NCBI RefSeq assembly: GCF_001431405.1
Contig: NZ_LDJL01000009.1
Coordinates: forward strand, 62,001 to 126,000
Direction: 5' to 3'
Source: Pseudoxanthomonas dokdonensis
Lineage (GTDB): Bacteria > Pseudomonadota > Gammaproteobacteria > Xanthomonadales > Xanthomonadaceae
Length of the DNA stretch: 64,000 bases
Shown here in pieces: positions 28,200 through 38,945 of this stretch (positions are counted from its first letter, which is position 1; every line of letters begins with the position of its first letter). The position numbers and the translations under genes are program-made. The notes beneath the pieces were generated by a model that searched no databases, was not told the origin of the DNA, and saw nothing but the letters and a program-made list of their open reading frames with translations.

Positions 28200-30188
28200 A
28201 TGGTAGATATGGCAGCTATGAACTCAGTTATCAGAAATCGCTTGAATGTAAGGGATGCTCGTTTCTGGCTGGGCGTACTGATCGTCGTGGTGCTAGCGGT
28301 TGCCATCAAGATGGTTTATGTCCGGACAGCGGAAAGTCTCTACAGTGCCGAAGAACTTCCATTGGCTGCTATTTCAGTTGCAGGAGGCGACGGGCGAATT
28401 ACAGACATTGCAGTGACGCGATTGTACGGAACAAGCAACCTAACAACGGCGGCATCCCTGAAAGTGCTTGGCTTCGACGCTATGGCATTGAAAGCGCCGA
28501 ATATGCTGTTCGGGTTGTTGACAATCGTCCTAATCTATCTGTCAGTGGCGAATCTGATTAAAGAAGAAAAGTCGCTGTATGCACTATGGGTGGCGACGGC
28601 CTTTGCGCTTGGACCTCCAATCATACAGATCTGGTCGCTGAAGAATCGCGGCGGGTTCATAGAGAATATATTTGGCTTTGCGCTTTGCATCTGGATCTGC
28701 AGCCGCGCGCAGCGGACTGAACGGCGCCTGGCGCCTATCGAGATCCTGATAGTTGGGCTGGTTATTGGAGTATGTATTTGGTCGCAGCCTATCGGCATCG
28801 TCTGGGGCTCAGTAATGATGGCCTTTGTTGCCTTGACTTTCCTTGGGAAGGACCTTAAAGGTTTTCTGCTAGCGGTGCTGCTTCTGCTTTTCGGTCTCAG
28901 TCTGGGCCTTATGCCGCTTCTACAGCTGAATCTGCTGTTCGACTTCCGTACCTTGAAGACGATTGAAGGCGGGGAGCTTGTGAACGGCGCTGATCTGGGC
29001 ATGGCCAACAGAGCGCTGGCCTTGATCAAGGGAGGGGTACCCAGAGTGCTTGGGTTGAAGGAGCAATGGAGTGATGGCTGGGTAGTGGGCACTACGACCG
29101 GTTGGTTGCTTTACATATCTTTCATGCTCGCCGTCATCGCAGGCGGTATGCAGGCGATGGCTGCTTGCTTTAGGAAGCGAGCAGTCACGGTAGAAATTGC
29201 GTTGTTGACCAGCGCGGCGCTGGTACTCGTTGCAAACGTAGTGTCCAGCTGGGGTAACTTTCAGCTAGAGCCAAGAAGACTGCTGCTTCTGTACGTTCCA
29301 TTCTTTATCCTCGCCGGACGCTTTCTATACGGTCGCGGGGCCATTGGTCCGTTCTTGCTTGCGTTATGGTTAATGTTTAGTTGTTACGCGAATATCTCCT
29401 ACATATCTAAACACAAACATGGATACTCAAATTCCATGTTCATAAAGCTCAATGGTGTTGCGGAGTTCTTGAAGAGTCAGAACGTGGTTGGTGTATATGC
29501 AAATGTATGGACCGGTAGTCGTGTGACTTTTGAGTCAAAGGGAGCCATTGTCTGGTTTAGATCAGACTACACGCCAAGTAGCTATGGATATCTTGGCGAT
29601 ACAGTGCTGCTCAAAGACGAAGCGATGCTTTTCAACAACAACATGCCGGCGGAAGTCGGCCTTAGGGATAAGTTCCTCGCGGATTTGAAGAAGCAAGGCG
29701 ATGTTTGCATGACACGCGAGATTCAGGATGTAAGCATAGTTTACGGCTGCAATAGGGAGATCGAGCTTCGGTCCCTCTCCTACTTGTTCTCAAATTCGCA
29801 ACCCGTTGGCACTGAGATTTACATCGGTAGTGATGACCAACGGATCAAGACGCAACAGGGAGAGAAGAAAGATTCTGGGCTGGTGTCGAACGGCAAGTCT
29901 GGATATCTGGCTTATGGTCCTTATATTTCGCTTGGACCTGGTAAGTACGAGATTACGTTGTACGGCACTTCGACGACGCCAGCTACGTTAGATGTCTGCC
30001 ATGCCCATGGTAGAAAAATTCTGGCTAGTAAAGACGTACAAGAATCTGTCGATCTGGGCGGCAAGAGTATCCTTGGAAGGCTCGATATAGATATTGCTAT
30101 TCCCGTCAGCAATCTGGAGGTACGAGTTCGAGTGGGCGAAGGTTCTGATACGGCCGTCGAAGGGATTGCCTTCAAGCGGGTAGATTGA
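28200..30188 (+). CDS. Polytopic membrane protein, GT-C glycosyltransferase-like
   Basis: A 662-aa protein with about ten predicted membrane helices in the first 410 residues and a C-terminal part (about 430-662) that is likely periplasmic. The arrangement resembles GT-C enzymes that use polyprenyl-phosphate sugars, though I see no clear DxD/ExD catalytic motif. Three in-frame ATGs (28200, 28209, 28218) compete and none has a strong ribosome site. It closes the forward operon. A GT2 of the DPM/GtrB type nearby could supply its donor. The function is inferred, not recognised. Confidence 0.6.
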   Translation: MVDMAAMNSVIRNRLNVRDARFWLGVLIVVVLAVAIKMVYVRTAESLYSAEELPLAAISVAGGDGRITDIAVTRLYGTSNLTTAASLKVLGFDAMALKAPNMLFGLLTIVLIYLSVANLIKEEKSLYALWVATAFALGPPIIQIWSLKNRGGFIENIFGFALCIWICSRAQRTERRLAPIEILIVGLVIGVCIWSQPIGIVWGSVMMAFVALTFLGKDLKGFLLAVLLLLFGLSLGLMPLLQLNLLFDFRTLKTIEGGELVNGADLGMANRALALIKGGVPRVLGLKEQWSDGWVVGTTTGWLLYISFMLAVIAGGMQAMAACFRKRAVTVEIALLTSAALVLVANVVSSWGNFQLEPRRLLLLYVPFFILAGRFLYGRGAIGPFLLALWLMFSCYANISYISKHKHGYSNSMFIKLNGVAEFLKSQNVVGVYANVWTGSRVTFESKGAIVWFRSDYTPSSYGYLGDTVLLKDEAMLFNNNMPAEVGLRDKFLADLKKQGDVCMTREIQDVSIVYGCNREIELRSLSYLFSNSQPVGTEIYIGSDDQRIKTQQGEKKDSGLVSNGKSGYLAYGPYISLGPGKYEITLYGTSTTPATLDVCHAHGRKILASKDVQESVDLGGKSILGRLDIDIAIPVSNLEVRVRVGEGSDTAVEGIAFKRVD

Positions 30189-30696
30189 CGTCTGGTTGCT
30201 CTTTGGTTGTTGGAAGTGGCTAGCTCCCTAGGAAAGTGAATAGGTGTACTTGCGCGGTCAGGTGTTAGCGCATGACGCGACTAGATTGATTAGCTCGGTA
30301 GCAACTATGTGTTCATGGCTACTAAAGCTATAACTTACGGCGGTTAGCTGTATGCTATCGCGTTTGCTAGAGGTGCGGTCTGCCCATTGACCGGGCGCTT
30401 CGAGAATGGGGCTTCAGTTCGAAGAGTGGCAATGCAGACAGGCGTTTAGCTTTTCGGAAGAATCAGCCTTCTGGCTGCAAAAATGCAGGGCTTGAGATCT
30501 ATTTGCCAATCGAAACGATCTGTGGCCCGAACAAAAGAAGCTCCTTCACGGCCGCCCACGATTCTTCCACTTGGTGAGCTTCAACCAAGTGACCGGCCGT
30601 CGGACGATCTGGACGGCGAAATCAAATATCGTCGGCCCGGACTACGAGAGGGACCACATTTGTTCTCAACCAACTCTCCGGTCGAACAAGTTTCTG
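30189..30696. other. Gene-free stretch between convergent transcription units in the island
   Basis: About 500 bases with no convincing gene. It has mixed base composition and no clear terminator. On the minus strand, in the same frame as the GT2 gene but beyond its stop, about 29 codons remain open near 30490-30580; they could be the decayed end of a lost gene, but I recognise no family. Confidence 0.4.
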
Positions 30697-31653
30697 TTAG
30701 GTGTTCTTTTCCGACGACGCGTATTCCAGCCTCTGCACTCGAAGCAGAATCTTCTCGAGTAGCTTGCGATTCACCGAAATGATATCGGCCAGGAGAGCGA
30801 TCATCAGGAACAAGGCACCAAGGATGATACTGGTGGCACCAAGTAGCAGCGACTGCAGGTGTCCTGAACCGTCGCCCGTAAAATAGAAATACAGAAATCG
30901 AACCATCGCTAAACCGCCGACGGCCAAAAATACCACAGCTGGCCAACAGAAGAACGTCACGGGCCGATATGTCACGAAAACCCGCAGAATCGTCACCAGT
31001 GACCTGCGGACGTAGCTGGAAATACTTTTCACGAGCCGTGAAGGCCGTAAGTCTTCGTTGGTCCGCACGGGGACGGAGGCAATTCTCAAGTTGCTGACGC
31101 CCGCCTGGATGATTGTCTCCAATGTGTACGTGTAGGCATTGAACACGTTGAGGCGCATCGCTGTTTCCCTCGAAAACGCGCGGAAACCGCTAGGTGCGTC
31201 GGCGACTTGGGTTTTGCTCGCGACGCGAACCGCCCAGCTACCTAGTCGTTGCAGTTTGCGTTTTATCCAGGAGAAGTGTTCGGTATCGTCGATCGGTCGA
31301 GCACCTATGACCATGTCCGCTTTGCCGGCCAAGATCGGAGCCGTCAACAGTGGGATGTCGGAACCCTCGTATTGGTTATCGGCGTCAGTATTGACGATAA
31401 CATCGGCACCACGTCGCAAGCCCGCATCCAGTCCTGTCATGAACGCCGCCGCGAGACCTCGATTGACTGGGTGTTTCACCACGTGGTCAACACCTAGCTC
31501 CAACGCGAGCTTCGCCGTATTGTCTGTTGACCCATCATCGATGATTAGCCATTCAACCGTGTCGAATCCCTCCACGTGGCGCGGGAGAGCGCTCAAAGCC
31601 ACAGCCAGGGTGCCCTCTTCGTTCAGACACGGTATTTGGATAATCAATTTCAT
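30697..31653 (-). CDS. Glycosyltransferase family 2, polyprenyl-phosphate sugar synthase-like (DPM1/GtrB type)
   Basis: A 318-aa protein. The GT-A domain (about 1-215) has IIQIPCLNEE, WLIIDDGSTDNT, VNTDADNQY with the DxD, and APSGFRAFSRE. Two hydrophobic helices follow (about 235-260 and 275-300) and a short charged tail. This is the layout of GtrB/DPM1-type enzymes that charge undecaprenyl phosphate with a hexose on the cytoplasmic face. It is read in the manB-manC direction and may be co-transcribed with them. A GtrA-type flippase is not adjacent. Confidence 0.82.
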   Translation of the reverse strand: MKLIIQIPCLNEEGTLAVALSALPRHVEGFDTVEWLIIDDGSTDNTAKLALELGVDHVVKHPVNRGLAAAFMTGLDAGLRRGADVIVNTDADNQYEGSDIPLLTAPILAGKADMVIGARPIDDTEHFSWIKRKLQRLGSWAVRVASKTQVADAPSGFRAFSRETAMRLNVFNAYTYTLETIIQAGVSNLRIASVPVRTNEDLRPSRLVKSISSYVRRSLVTILRVFVTYRPVTFFCWPAVVFLAVGGLAMVRFLYFYFTGDGSGHLQSLLLGATSIILGALFLMIALLADIISVNRKLLEKILLRVQRLEYASSEKNT

Positions 31654-31722
31654 GCGTCTATCGGTCCCTGGAAGTGTTGTTGTAAGGCAAAGTTATGGCA
31701 ATGTAATAGTCAGTCGGTTCTC

Positions 31723-33132
31723 TTAAGAGCCTACACGGCCATAGACGTCGTCAAAGCGGACGATATCATCTTCGCCGAGATAGCTGCCGGACTGGACCTC
31801 GATCAATTCAAGCGGCAGCTTGCCGGGATTATCCAGACGATGAGTCACTCCGAGGGGTATGTAGGTGCTCTGGTTTTCAGTGAGCAGAATCGATTCATCT
31901 CCGCGTGTTACCTTTGCGGTACCGCTGACGACGATCCAGTGCTCAGCGCGATGATGATGCATCTGCAGGCTCAACGACGCACCTGGTTTGACCGTGATGC
32001 GCTTTACCTGAAACCGATCGCCGTTGTCGATGGAATCATAAGCGCCCCAGGGACGATAGACTTTACGATGAGCTGATGCTTCGGAGCGCCCATCTCTTTT
32101 GATGCGAGCTACTACTTCCTTGACTTCCTGAATTCGGTCGCGATGTCCGACCATTACCGCATCATCGGTCTCGACCACGACGACATCATTGAGACCAACC
32201 ATGGCGATCAGTTTGGAACCATAAGCATAGGTGTCGTGGCAGTCTACCTCGATGACATCGCCATGATGGGCGTTGCCAGTGGCGTCCTTATCGGAGATTT
32301 CCCAGAGGGCCGACCACGAACCTACATCGCTCCAGCCGGCATCCATCGGCACAACTGTTGCGGCATCAGTTTTTTCCATGATTGCGTAATCAATGGAATC
32401 GTTTGGGCTGTTGGCGAAAGCATCGGGATCAAGACGAACAAAGTCCGTGTCCGCCTGCGCTTTATCCAGTGCCTCCCGACAAGCGGAAAGTATCGCTGGC
32501 TGCAGCTTTTCAACCTCTGCAAGATAGCGCGACGCCTTGAACAGGAACATGCCGCTGTTCCAATAATAGTTCCCTGATTCCAGATACATTCTGGCCGTTT
32601 GAAGGTCGGGTTTTTCCACGAACTCCTCGACGGGCATGGCACCGGTGTTCCCGTCTGCCTTGATGTAACCATAACCTACCTCGGGAGATGCCGGCTTGAT
32701 GCCGAATGTCACCAGTTTTCCCTCTTCGGCCGCTCGAGCGGCTACCTCTACGGCAGCGTGAAAAGCAGCCTCGTCGCGGATGACGTGATCGGAAGGGAGA
32801 ACCAGTAGGATCGCATCTTCATTACTTTTCAAGGCTTGCAAAGCAGCGACAGTGATCGCGGGTGCCGTGTTGCGGCCCATGGGTTCCAGAATGAGTGCCA
32901 AGGGCTTGACTGAACACTCGCGCAGTTGTTCCGCGGCCATGAACCGGTGTTCCTCATTGGCCACCACAATCGGCGCGAGACCGGCAATACCTGAGACACG
33001 CTTCCATGTGGCTTGCAGCATCGTGTCATCACCGACCAGTGGCAGGAACTGCTTTGGATAGGCTTCGCGGGATAGTGGCCAAAGACGCGTTCCGGAGCCA
33101 CCGGAAAGAATGACAGGAAGCAGAGGCGACAT
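31723..33132 (-). CDS. xanB: Mannose-1-phosphate guanylyltransferase / mannose-6-phosphate isomerase
   Basis: A 469-aa type II bifunctional enzyme (ManC/XanB). The nucleotidyltransferase domain (about 1-285) has [11 protein letters not shown] (9-19) and EEFVEKP; the C-terminal cupin (about 345-460) carries the isomerase with [19 protein letters not shown]. It makes GDP-mannose from fructose-6-phosphate together with ManB. I take the ATG at 33132 with AGGA seven bases upstream; a TTG at 33150 would add six residues and overlap manB. Confidence 0.95.
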   Translation of the reverse strand: MSPLLPVILSGGSGTRLWPLSREAYPKQFLPLVGDDTMLQATWKRVSGIAGLAPIVVANEEHRFMAAEQLRECSVKPLALILEPMGRNTAPAITVAALQALKSNEDAILLVLPSDHVIRDEAAFHAAVEVAARAAEEGKLVTFGIKPASPEVGYGYIKADGNTGAMPVEEFVEKPDLQTARMYLESGNYYWNSGMFLFKASRYLAEVEKLQPAILSACREALDKAQADTDFVRLDPDAFANSPNDSIDYAIMEKTDAATVVPMDAGWSDVGSWSALWEISDKDATGNAHHGDVIEVDCHDTYAYGSKLIAMVGLNDVVVVETDDAVMVGHRDRIQEVKEVVARIKRDGRSEASAHRKVYRPWGAYDSIDNGDRFQVKRITVKPGASLSLQMHHHRAEHWIVVSGTAKVTRGDESILLTENQSTYIPLGVTHRLDNPGKLPLELIEVQSGSYLGEDDIVRFDDVYGRVGS

Positions 33133-33146
33133 ATGAGAGTCCTGAA

Positions 33147-34502
33147 TCAAGTAGAGGAAGAGCCGTTGATGAGGGTGGTCATTTCGTCAGTACGTGCACG
33201 TAGCAGAGCCGCATTATTTCGCGTCTCAATGTTGAGGCGCAACAATGGTTCGGTATTTGAACTGCGCAGGTTGAAGCGCCATTCGCCAAAATCGGCACTT
33301 ACACCATCAGTGTGGTCAAGTGACGGCGCGTATGGGGAGTAGTGGTCGAGGATAGTGGCGATCGTGGCCTGGGCATCTTCAACACGGAAGTTGATTTCGC
33401 CACTGCACGGAAATGCTTGCATTCTATCAGCGACCATCTCACCAAGTGGGACCCCGGTCGCGGACACAAGACCCGCGATCAGAAGCCAGGGAATCATGCC
33501 TGAGTCGCAATAGGAAAAGTCGCGAAAATAGTGGTGAGCACTCATCTCACCACCGTAGATAGCATCTTCGGACCTCATACGCTCCTTGATGAAGGCGTGG
33601 CCGGTCTTGCTCATCACCGGCACGCCGTTGGCCTGTCGGACCATTTCTTGCGTGTTCCAGACAAGTCGCGGGTCGTGGATGATCTTGCCCCCCGGATGAT
33701 TCTTCAACAGCGCTGTGGCGAGCAGGCCAACCAAATAATAACCTTCGATAAAGTTTCCAGCAGCATCGAAGAAGAAACAGCGATCAAAATCGCCATCCCA
33801 GGCAACCCCGAAGTCTGCACCATGTTCCCTTACTGCAGTACTCGTGGCATGGCGGTTACCGGGAAGCAAGGGATTGGGGATGCCATTCGGGAAGGTGCCA
33901 TCTGGCTCATGTTGAATGGATATGAACTCAAACGGCAGGTGCGGTGACAACCGATCAATCACCAGACCGGCGCCGCCGTTACCCGCGTTGGTAACGATCT
34001 TCAGCGGTTTGAGATGGCTGGTGTCAACGTAACTGAGAAGGTGCTCTACGAATGCGGATTTGTCTTCGTCCACCGTCAGTCTTGCCTGGCCGTGCGGTAG
34101 CCTAGCTTCGCTGGCCGCATAGTCGCGGATCGCGAATAAACCGGAATCACCACTTACCGGACGCGAATGCTCACGCACCAGCTTCAGACCGTTGTAGTCC
34201 ATTGGATTATGGCTGGCCGTTACCATGATGCCGCCTGCGGCTTGGCGGTGGGACGTCTGGAAGTAAACTTCCTCGGTTCCGCATAGGCCAATGTCAATAA
34301 CATCCCTGCCAGCCAGATTGAGCCCCTGGCAGACGTGTTCCAGCAGTTCAGTGCTGGTCAGTCGTATGTCGCGGCCCACAACCACTGGTCCTGGTCCGAA
34401 CAGATTGGCGGCACCCGCACCGATGCGTACGGCCAGACTATTGTTCAGTTCTTCAGGAACACGTCCGCGTATGTCATAAGCCTTGAAGCAAGCCAGCGTC
34501 AT
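33147..34502 (-). CDS. xanA: Phosphomannomutase / phosphoglucomutase
   Basis: A 451-aa alpha-D-phosphohexomutase. The phosphoserine loop TASHNP has Ser97; the metal loop is DGDFDRC; the sugar-binding loop [10 protein letters not shown] and the C-terminal phosphate loop RSSNTEP are present. It interconverts mannose-6-P and mannose-1-P and, in Xanthomonas XanA, also glucose phosphates. It is the first gene of the reverse unit that ends with the GT2. Its G+C is intermediate between island and host. Confidence 0.94.
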   Translation of the reverse strand: MTLACFKAYDIRGRVPEELNNSLAVRIGAGAANLFGPGPVVVGRDIRLTSTELLEHVCQGLNLAGRDVIDIGLCGTEEVYFQTSHRQAAGGIMVTASHNPMDYNGLKLVREHSRPVSGDSGLFAIRDYAASEARLPHGQARLTVDEDKSAFVEHLLSYVDTSHLKPLKIVTNAGNGGAGLVIDRLSPHLPFEFISIQHEPDGTFPNGIPNPLLPGNRHATSTAVREHGADFGVAWDGDFDRCFFFDAAGNFIEGYYLVGLLATALLKNHPGGKIIHDPRLVWNTQEMVRQANGVPVMSKTGHAFIKERMRSEDAIYGGEMSAHHYFRDFSYCDSGMIPWLLIAGLVSATGVPLGEMVADRMQAFPCSGEINFRVEDAQATIATILDHYSPYAPSLDHTDGVSADFGEWRFNLRSSNTEPLLRLNIETRNNAALLRARTDEMTTLINGSSST

Positions 34503-34585
34503 TGTGGTTGGTCCTCAAACTCGGAAAAGCAGGGGGCGCCAGAATGGCGCCGGCTCACTTGATTGTGGTCGCGGAAGGCTTCGGA

Positions 34586-35527
34586 TCAGCCCAGCGCCTT
34601 TTCCAGCTCCGGCAGCAAGGTAAACAAATCCCCCACCAGGCCGATATCGGCGACCTCGAAGATCGGGGCTTCGGCGTCCTTGTTGATGGCGACGATGGTG
34701 CCGGCGTCCTTGATTCCGGTCAGATGCTGGATGGCGCCGGAAATGCCGATGGCGACGTACAGCTCCGGAGCGATGATCTTGCCGGTCTGGCCGACCTGCA
34801 TTTCATTGGGCACGTAGCCGGCATCGACCGCGGCGCGCGAGGCACCGACGGCGGCGCCGAGTTTGTCGGCAAAGTCGTAGATGATCTTGAAGTTCTCTTC
34901 CGAACCCACGCCGCGTCCGCCCGAGACCACACGTTTGGCGCTCTGCAGATCGGGGCGATCCGATTTGCCGGCGGCCAGACCGACGTAGCGGCTGTGGGTG
35001 GGTAGGGTGGCGTCAACGCTGGCCGCTTCCACGCTGGCATTGCCGGTCTGTGCGGCTTCCGACCACGAAGCAGTACGCACGGTGGCGACAACGATCTGAT
35101 CCGCCGGCACCTCGACGGTGATGATTGCGTTGCCGGCGTAGATTGGACGCTTGAAGGTATGCGGGCCTTCGACGCTCATCAGATCCGATACCTGGTTGAC
35201 ACCCAGCAAGGCGGCCACGCAGGGCATCAGATCCTTGCCGAAGGTCGTCGATGGGCCAAACACATGGCTGTAGCCATTGGCCAGTTTGGCGATCTGCGGC
35301 GCCAGCACCTGCGCAACCGGCTGTGCATTGGAGTCGTTGGCGACAGTGATGACTTTCGCGACATCATCGATCTTGGTAGCGGCGGTCGCCACTGCCGCAG
35401 GATCAGCTGCCAGCACGACGATATCGATGCTGTCGGCGCCGATCGCCTGCGCCGCCTTGACGGTCTTGGCGGTGGAGGAATTGAGTGCGCCGTCCAGGTG
35501 TTCGGCGATGACCAGAACCTTGCTCAT
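34586..35527 (-). CDS. etfA: Electron transfer flavoprotein alpha subunit
   Basis: A 313-aa ETF subunit. The C-terminal FAD-binding domain shows [38 protein letters not shown] and [22 protein letters not shown] (given in parts here). It carries electrons from acyl-CoA dehydrogenases to ETF-QO, whose gene is at 47.1-48.7 kb. This is the conserved right border of the lps island. The start overlaps the etfB stop by one base (TAATG). Confidence 0.95.
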   Translation of the reverse strand: MSKVLVIAEHLDGALNSSTAKTVKAAQAIGADSIDIVVLAADPAAVATAATKIDDVAKVITVANDSNAQPVAQVLAPQIAKLANGYSHVFGPSTTFGKDLMPCVAALLGVNQVSDLMSVEGPHTFKRPIYAGNAIITVEVPADQIVVATVRTASWSEAAQTGNASVEAASVDATLPTHSRYVGLAAGKSDRPDLQSAKRVVSGGRGVGSEENFKIIYDFADKLGAAVGASRAAVDAGYVPNEMQVGQTGKIIAPELYVAIGISGAIQHLTGIKDAGTIVAINKDAEAPIFEVADIGLVGDLFTLLPELEKALG

Positions 35528-36273
35528 TACAACAACCCCTTCTGCTTCAGTGCGGCAACCAGTTCGGCTGCGTCCTTGACCATGACGCCCTTGCTGCGCT
35601 TGGCAGGGGGTGCGTATTGGGTGACCTTCAGCGTATCGGCGGCGTCAACGCCCAGTTCCGCCAGCTGCAGGGTTTCCATCGGCTTGCTCTTGGCCTTCAT
35701 GATGTCCGGCAGCTTGATGAAACGCGGTTCGTTGAGGCGCAGGTCAGTGGTGACCACCGCGGGCAGATCCACTTCCAGGGTCTCCAGACCGGCATCCACT
35801 TCGCGGGTCACCGTGGCCTTGCCATCGGCAATCTCCAGTTTGGAGGCGAAGGTTGCCTGCGGACGGCCCCACAAGGTCGCCAGCATCTGCCCGGTCTGGT
35901 TGGCATCGTCATCGATGGCCTGCTTGCCGAGGATGACCAGGTCCGGTTGTTCTTTTTCCACCAGCTTGAGCAGGGTGCGCGCGGCGGTCAGCGGCTGCAC
36001 GGCTTGATCGGTCACCACGTGGATGGCACGGTTGGCGCCCATGGCCAGACCGTTGCGAAGATGGGCCTGGGCATCGGCCGGGGCGATGGTGGCGACGATG
36101 ACTTCGCTGGCAATGCCTTTGTCGCGCAGCCGCAGGGCTTCTTCCAGCGCAATTTCGTCGAAGGGATTGGCCGACAGTTTGACACCATCGGTGATCACGC
36201 CCGAGCCATCGGGTTTGACCTGGATGCGGACGTTGTAGTCCACCACGCGCTTGTAGGCGACGAGAATCTTCAT
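35527..36273 (-). CDS. etfB: Electron transfer flavoprotein beta subunit
   Basis: A 248-aa ETF beta subunit that binds AMP. It begins MKILVAYKRVVDYNVRI and has the ETF-beta signature near residues 155-175 (ETLEVDLPAVVTTDLRLNEP), the standard length and the NPFDEIALEEALRL segment. It is the first gene of the etfBA pair, transcribed in reverse. Confidence 0.95.
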   Translation of the reverse strand: MKILVAYKRVVDYNVRIQVKPDGSGVITDGVKLSANPFDEIALEEALRLRDKGIASEVIVATIAPADAQAHLRNGLAMGANRAIHVVTDQAVQPLTAARTLLKLVEKEQPDLVILGKQAIDDDANQTGQMLATLWGRPQATFASKLEIADGKATVTREVDAGLETLEVDLPAVVTTDLRLNEPRFIKLPDIMKAKSKPMETLQLAELGVDAADTLKVTQYAPPAKRSKGVMVKDAAELVAALKQKGLL

Positions 36274-36350
36274 CCTTAGCTTGTTCCTTGGATTGCGGCA
36301 GAAATGGAGCCTGTGCCGGAATCTCCGGGACAGACCAGCGATTCTACCCG

Positions 36351-37271
36351 TCAGGCACAGGCCGTGCGAGTGCGTACGGCGGCGCTTGCCGCCAGCCGCG
36401 CCGCCAGTTGCCTGGCCAGTGCGTGTGCGGCGGCCCCGGCATGATCGAGAAAAAGAGAGGGCTCGATCAGTTCCAGTTCCAGCAGTCGTGGCGTGCCATC
36501 GCTGGCCTCCAGCAGGTCGACGCGGGCATAGGCCAGGGGCTCCTCCAGTTGCAACAGCCGGCTGGCCGCTGCCAGCGCGTGTTCAGCCAGGCTCCGTTGT
36601 ACCGGACTGGCATTGCTGAGGGCAATGCGTTCCGGCAGGGGGTGATCTACCTGCCCCAGCCGGGCCTCCTTGCGCAGTGCGTGGCTGAATTCCCCGCCCA
36701 GGTAGACCAGGGCGGTTTCGCCCTGCAGATCGACCGAGGCCAGGTACGGCTGCAACAATGCGGAGCGCTGCTGGTCGAGCAGGCCGGCCAGATGGTTGCT
36801 GGCCGCAAACAGCTGGCCCGGCGAGTAGCGGACGGCATCTTCGGCGCCCGCGCCAATGCAGGGCTTGACCACGAATTCGCCTGCGGGCTGGGTTGCCAGC
36901 CATGCCTCGAGCACCGGCAGGGCCGCTTCGTCAGGCTCGACAAAACGACTCGAGATCACCGGCACGCCCATCGCCGCGAGATCCGCCAGATAGTGCTTGT
37001 CGCTGTTCCAGCGCAGCACCGCCAGCGGGTTCAGCAACAGGCAGTGCTGCTGGATCTGGTCACACCAGGCCAGGAATTCCGGCAACCGGCGGGTGTAATC
37101 CCAGGTCGAGCGCAACAGCACCGCATCGAAGCCGCGCCAACTGATGGTGGGGTCGTCCCAGGCCAGCGCGCGCGTCGGGATGCCGAGTGCCTGGCAGGCG
37201 GCCAGCAGCGGCGGCAAATCGGGGTCGTGGCCGGTGGCGGCAATGGCGGTGGCAATGGCGAGTGTTGGCAT
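36351..37271 (-). CDS. ATP-grasp domain protein (RimK/glutathione synthetase-like)
   Basis: A 306-aa ATP-grasp ligase. The N-terminal part has LRSTWDYTRRLPEF; the ATP-binding core has FVVKPCIGAGAEDAVR, LLQPYLASVDLQGE and the metal-binding LLELELIEPSLFL. The family joins a carboxylate to an amine or thiol using ATP; the closest named types are cycloserine-pathway DcsG-like and glutathione-synthetase-like proteins, but the substrate is unknown. I take the ATG at 37271; an upstream extension to 37358 has no homology. It is a single gene after etfBA. Confidence 0.75.
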   Translation of the reverse strand: MPTLAIATAIAATGHDPDLPPLLAACQALGIPTRALAWDDPTISWRGFDAVLLRSTWDYTRRLPEFLAWCDQIQQHCLLLNPLAVLRWNSDKHYLADLAAMGVPVISSRFVEPDEAALPVLEAWLATQPAGEFVVKPCIGAGAEDAVRYSPGQLFAASNHLAGLLDQQRSALLQPYLASVDLQGETALVYLGGEFSHALRKEARLGQVDHPLPERIALSNASPVQRSLAEHALAAASRLLQLEEPLAYARVDLLEASDGTPRLLELELIEPSLFLDHAGAAAHALARQLAARLAASAAVRTRTACA

Positions 37272-37442
37272 CGGCCCAGTATACGAAGGCGGGCATCTCT
37301 CACATTGAAAATTGGCACTCGCGCGGGAACACAAGCCACAACGGACGCCTGCTGCCATCGGCCGAAAGTCCGCTGTGCGCCTGGCGGGCAGCGGCTAGAA
37401 TAGGTGGTACGTGTTCGAACCACTACGGAACAAGGAATCACC

Positions 37443-38183
37443 ATGGCCCAGGCTTCATCCTCTGCCGCGCGCGGCAAAAACAAGTTGTTTCCCTCAGCTG
37501 AGGAAGCGCTGCAAGGCGTCGTCGCCGACAATCAGGTGCTGGCGGTGGGCGGATTTGGCCTGTGCGGCATTCCTGAAGCGCTGATTGCCGCCTTGCGCGA
37601 CAGCGGCGCCAAGGGCTTGACCGCGATTTCCAACAACGCCGGCGTCGATGGCTTCGGCCTGGGCCAACTGCTTGCGACGCGTCAGATCAAGAAGATGATT
37701 TCGTCGTATGTCGGCGAGAACAAGGAGTTCGAGCGCCAATACCTGGCCGGCGAACTGGAACTGGAATTCAATCCGCAAGGTACCCTGGCCGAGCGCCTGC
37801 GTGCGGGCGGTGCCGGCATCCCGGCATTCTTCACCCGTACCGGCTACGGCACCGTGGTCGCCGAAGGCAAGGAAACCCGCCAGTTCGATGACGGCCACTG
37901 GTACGTCATGGAGACCGCGCTCAAGGCCGACGTCGCCCTGGTCAAGGCATGGAAAGCGGACAAGGCCGGCAATCTGGTCTTCCGCAAGACCGCGCGCAAC
38001 TTCAATCCGGCCTGCGCGATGGCCGGCAAGGTCTGCGTGGCAGAAGTGGAGGAAATCGTCGAGATCGGCGACCTGGATCCGGACCACGTGCATCTGCCCG
38101 GCATCTATGTCGACCGCATCGTGCACAACCCCAACCCCGAGAAACGCATCGAAAACCGTACTGTCAGCGCAGGAGCCCGATAA
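37443..38183 (+). CDS. scoA: 3-oxoacid CoA-transferase subunit A
   Basis: A 246-aa CoA-transferase alpha subunit with [16 protein letters not shown] at the N-terminus (family I signature 1), [14 protein letters not shown], and [19 protein letters not shown]. It shuttles CoA between succinyl-CoA and acetoacetate. A short N-terminal extension (about 16 residues) precedes the core. AAGGA lies before the ATG at 37443. It overlaps subunit B by one base (TAATG). In Xanthomonas the pair was named lpsJ/lpsI. Confidence 0.92.
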   Translation: MAQASSSAARGKNKLFPSAEEALQGVVADNQVLAVGGFGLCGIPEALIAALRDSGAKGLTAISNNAGVDGFGLGQLLATRQIKKMISSYVGENKEFERQYLAGELELEFNPQGTLAERLRAGGAGIPAFFTRTGYGTVVAEGKETRQFDDGHWYVMETALKADVALVKAWKADKAGNLVFRKTARNFNPACAMAGKVCVAEVEEIVEIGDLDPDHVHLPGIYVDRIVHNPNPEKRIENRTVSAGAR

Positions 38184-38812
38184 TGGCCTGGACCCGAGAT
38201 GAAATGGCGCAGCGCGCCGCGCAGGAACTCACCGATGGCGCCTACGTCAACCTGGGTATCGGTTTGCCGACGCTGGTCGCCAACCATATTCCGGATGGCG
38301 TGGATGTCTGGCTGCAATCGGAAAATGGCCTGCTCGGCATCGGTCCGTTCCCGACTGAACAGGAAGTCGATGCCGACCTGATCAATGCCGGCAAGCAGAC
38401 TGTAACCGCCCGGCCAGGCGCAAGTTACTTCGGCAGCCACGATTCATTCGCGATGATCCGCGGTGGCCATATCGACCTGGCCGTGCTGGGCGCCATGCAG
38501 GTGACTGACAAAGGTGATCTGGCCAACTGGATGGTGCCGGGCAAAATGGTCAAGGGCATGGGCGGGGCGATGGATCTGGTCGCCGGCGTGAAACGCATCG
38601 TGGTGCTGATGGAGCACGTCGCCAAGGACGGAAGCCACAAAATCCTGCCGCAATGCGATCTGCCGCTGACCGGTGTCGGGGTGGTCAACCGGGTCATCAC
38701 CGATCTGGCGGTATTCGACGTCATCGACGAGGGTCTCAAGCTGGTTGAGATGGCTGACGGAGTGGAAATGAGCGATCTCCAGGCCAAAACCGGTGTGCCG
38801 ATTCTCAGCTAA
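38183..38812 (+). CDS. scoB: 3-oxoacid CoA-transferase subunit B
   Basis: A 209-aa beta subunit carrying the catalytic Glu47 in QSENGLLG, which forms the glutamyl-CoA thioester. [14 protein letters not shown] and [14 protein letters not shown] are family markers. It works with subunit A in acetoacetate activation, linking with the acetoacetate released by fumarylacetoacetase. A hairpin about 17 bases downstream may end the transcript. Confidence 0.93.
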   Translation: MAWTRDEMAQRAAQELTDGAYVNLGIGLPTLVANHIPDGVDVWLQSENGLLGIGPFPTEQEVDADLINAGKQTVTARPGASYFGSHDSFAMIRGGHIDLAVLGAMQVTDKGDLANWMVPGKMVKGMGGAMDLVAGVKRIVVLMEHVAKDGSHKILPQCDLPLTGVGVVNRVITDLAVFDVIDEGLKLVEMADGVEMSDLQAKTGVPILS

Positions 38813-38828
38813 ACCGGCGTTGCACCAC

Positions 38829-38864
38829 AAAACGCTGGATTCCAGCCGGGAAATGCCGCGTTTT
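38829..38864 (+). terminator. Probable terminator after scoB
   Basis: A 7-bp stem (38829-38835 with 38858-38864, AAAACGC/GCGTTTT) encloses a smaller TGG/CCA hairpin and ends in four T. The loop is long, so strength is uncertain. Confidence 0.4.
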
Positions 38865-38945
38865 CATGTCAAATTAACGGAGTCGTGAGCGCCCAGCCGG
38901 TATATTGGCGCTCTGTTTGAACTGCCTTCGTGAAGCGGGATACCG

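Noticed and set aside
30480-30782. 99-codon plus-strand frame in the island gap
   Set aside because: Overlaps the end of the GT2 gene on the other strand, has no ribosome site and no recognisable pattern.
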